Positions 13,468 through 13,589 of a DNA stretch of 13,589 nucleotides are shown piece by piece (within the stretch, counting starts at the first letter, position 1; each line of letters opens with the position of its first letter). The notes beneath the pieces are model-generated. The model saw only the letters and a program-made list of their open reading frames with translations, had not been told where the DNA came from and made no database searches. Origin of the DNA: Alphaproteobacteria bacterium (GTDB lineage Bacteria > Pseudomonadota > Alphaproteobacteria > UBA8366); the NCBI GenBank assembly GCA_029861675.1, contig JAOTYV010000108.1, forward strand, positions 1 to 13,589, in the 5' to 3' direction. Position numbers and translations under genes: made by a program.

Positions 13468-13589
13468 GGTCTGTGGACAATTACCTTGCGGCGATGATAG
13501 CCGCGACGAGATTTAAGTTAGCGGCATAGCTTGTATCTGTCTTGTCATATCGGGTTGCGATGCCCCTGAACTCCTTGATTTTGGCGAAG
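13468..13589 (-). mobile_element. IS5-family insertion sequence, transposase 3' end (cut by the window)
   Basis: From 13468 the sequence GGTCTGTGGACAATTA looks like the terminal inverted repeat of an IS5-family element. It is followed at once by the minus-strand 3' end of a transposase gene. The base context CTAG just outside (13464-13467) fits the YTAR target duplication of some IS5 members. The other end lies beyond the window, so repeat and duplication cannot be confirmed. Confidence 0.75.
13481..13589 (-). CDS. IS5-family transposase, C-terminal 35 residues
   Basis: Read on the minus strand, the frame entering from the right edge gives FAKIKEFRGIATRYDKTDTS and ends VAAIIAAR before a TAA stop. 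KIK.FR.IATRYDKT.TS is the conserved C-terminus of IS5-type DDE transposases, containing the catalytic-domain-end helix. Most of the gene lies outside. Whether the element is intact cannot be judged here. Confidence 0.82.
   Translation of the reverse strand, partial: FAKIKEFRGIATRYDKTDTSYAANLNLVAAIIAAR

Noticed and set aside
1..13589. CRISPR arrays, tRNA or rRNA genes
   Set aside because: No regularly spaced direct repeats and no recognisable RNA gene sequence seen on either strand by eye.

Overview
The window is GC-rich DNA with tightly packed, translationally coupled catabolic genes, good AGGAGG-type ribosome binding sites and an ECF42-type sigma factor. It reads as a chromosomal segment of an alphaproteobacterium; I cannot name the genus. 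No rRNA, tRNA or CRISPR array was seen.

Left part (1-5699, all minus strand). This is an acyl-CoA catabolic cluster. In transcription order it runs: family III (CaiB/BaiF) CoA-transferase, BadI/MenB-type ring-opening crotonase, AMP-forming acyl-CoA ligase, crotonase with both catalytic glutamates, SDR dehydrogenase, a 165-bp gap holding an inverted pair of REP-like repeats, and the start of an acyl-CoA dehydrogenase that leaves the window. Ligase, acyl-CoA dehydrogenase, hydratase, hydroxyacyl-CoA dehydrogenase and ring-cleaving ketoacyl-CoA hydrolase are the enzyme types used for cyclohexanecarboxylate (AliA, AliB, BadK, BadH, BadI). I therefore infer degradation of a cyclic carboxylic acid, substrate unproven. 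A small type II dehydroquinase-like protein (5831-6268, plus) diverges from this operon and has lost part of the family's substrate-binding set.

Middle part (6311-10424). An ECF42-type sigma factor with a long C-terminal extension lies behind a DGPF/YCII protein. Upstream of that pair is a sequence matching the ECF42 promoter type (TGTCGA, 17 nt, CGTC), which predicts autoregulation. Then comes an AT-rich 580-bp regulatory region, a secreted four-cysteine Rap1a/Tai-like protein, a convergent divergent-HU gene sharing a terminator hairpin with it, a second gene-free stretch, and a single-domain response regulator. Two near-identical GTGA-N6-TCAC palindromes lie upstream of the Rap1a-like gene and the response regulator.

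Right part (10546-13589). An MFS transporter is followed by a DUF35 zinc-ribbon/OB-fold protein and a thiolase-fold partner that lacks the thiolase Cys and the HPxG His motif. This pairing resembles the steroid side-chain aldolase Ltp2-ChsH2(DUF35). Immediately after its stop codon an IS5-family insertion sequence begins and runs out of the window.

The most interesting items are the DUF35/thiolase-like pair, the altered dehydroquinase-like protein next to the ring-cleavage operon, the predicted ECF42 promoter, and the shared palindromes flanking the Rap1a-HU-response regulator block.
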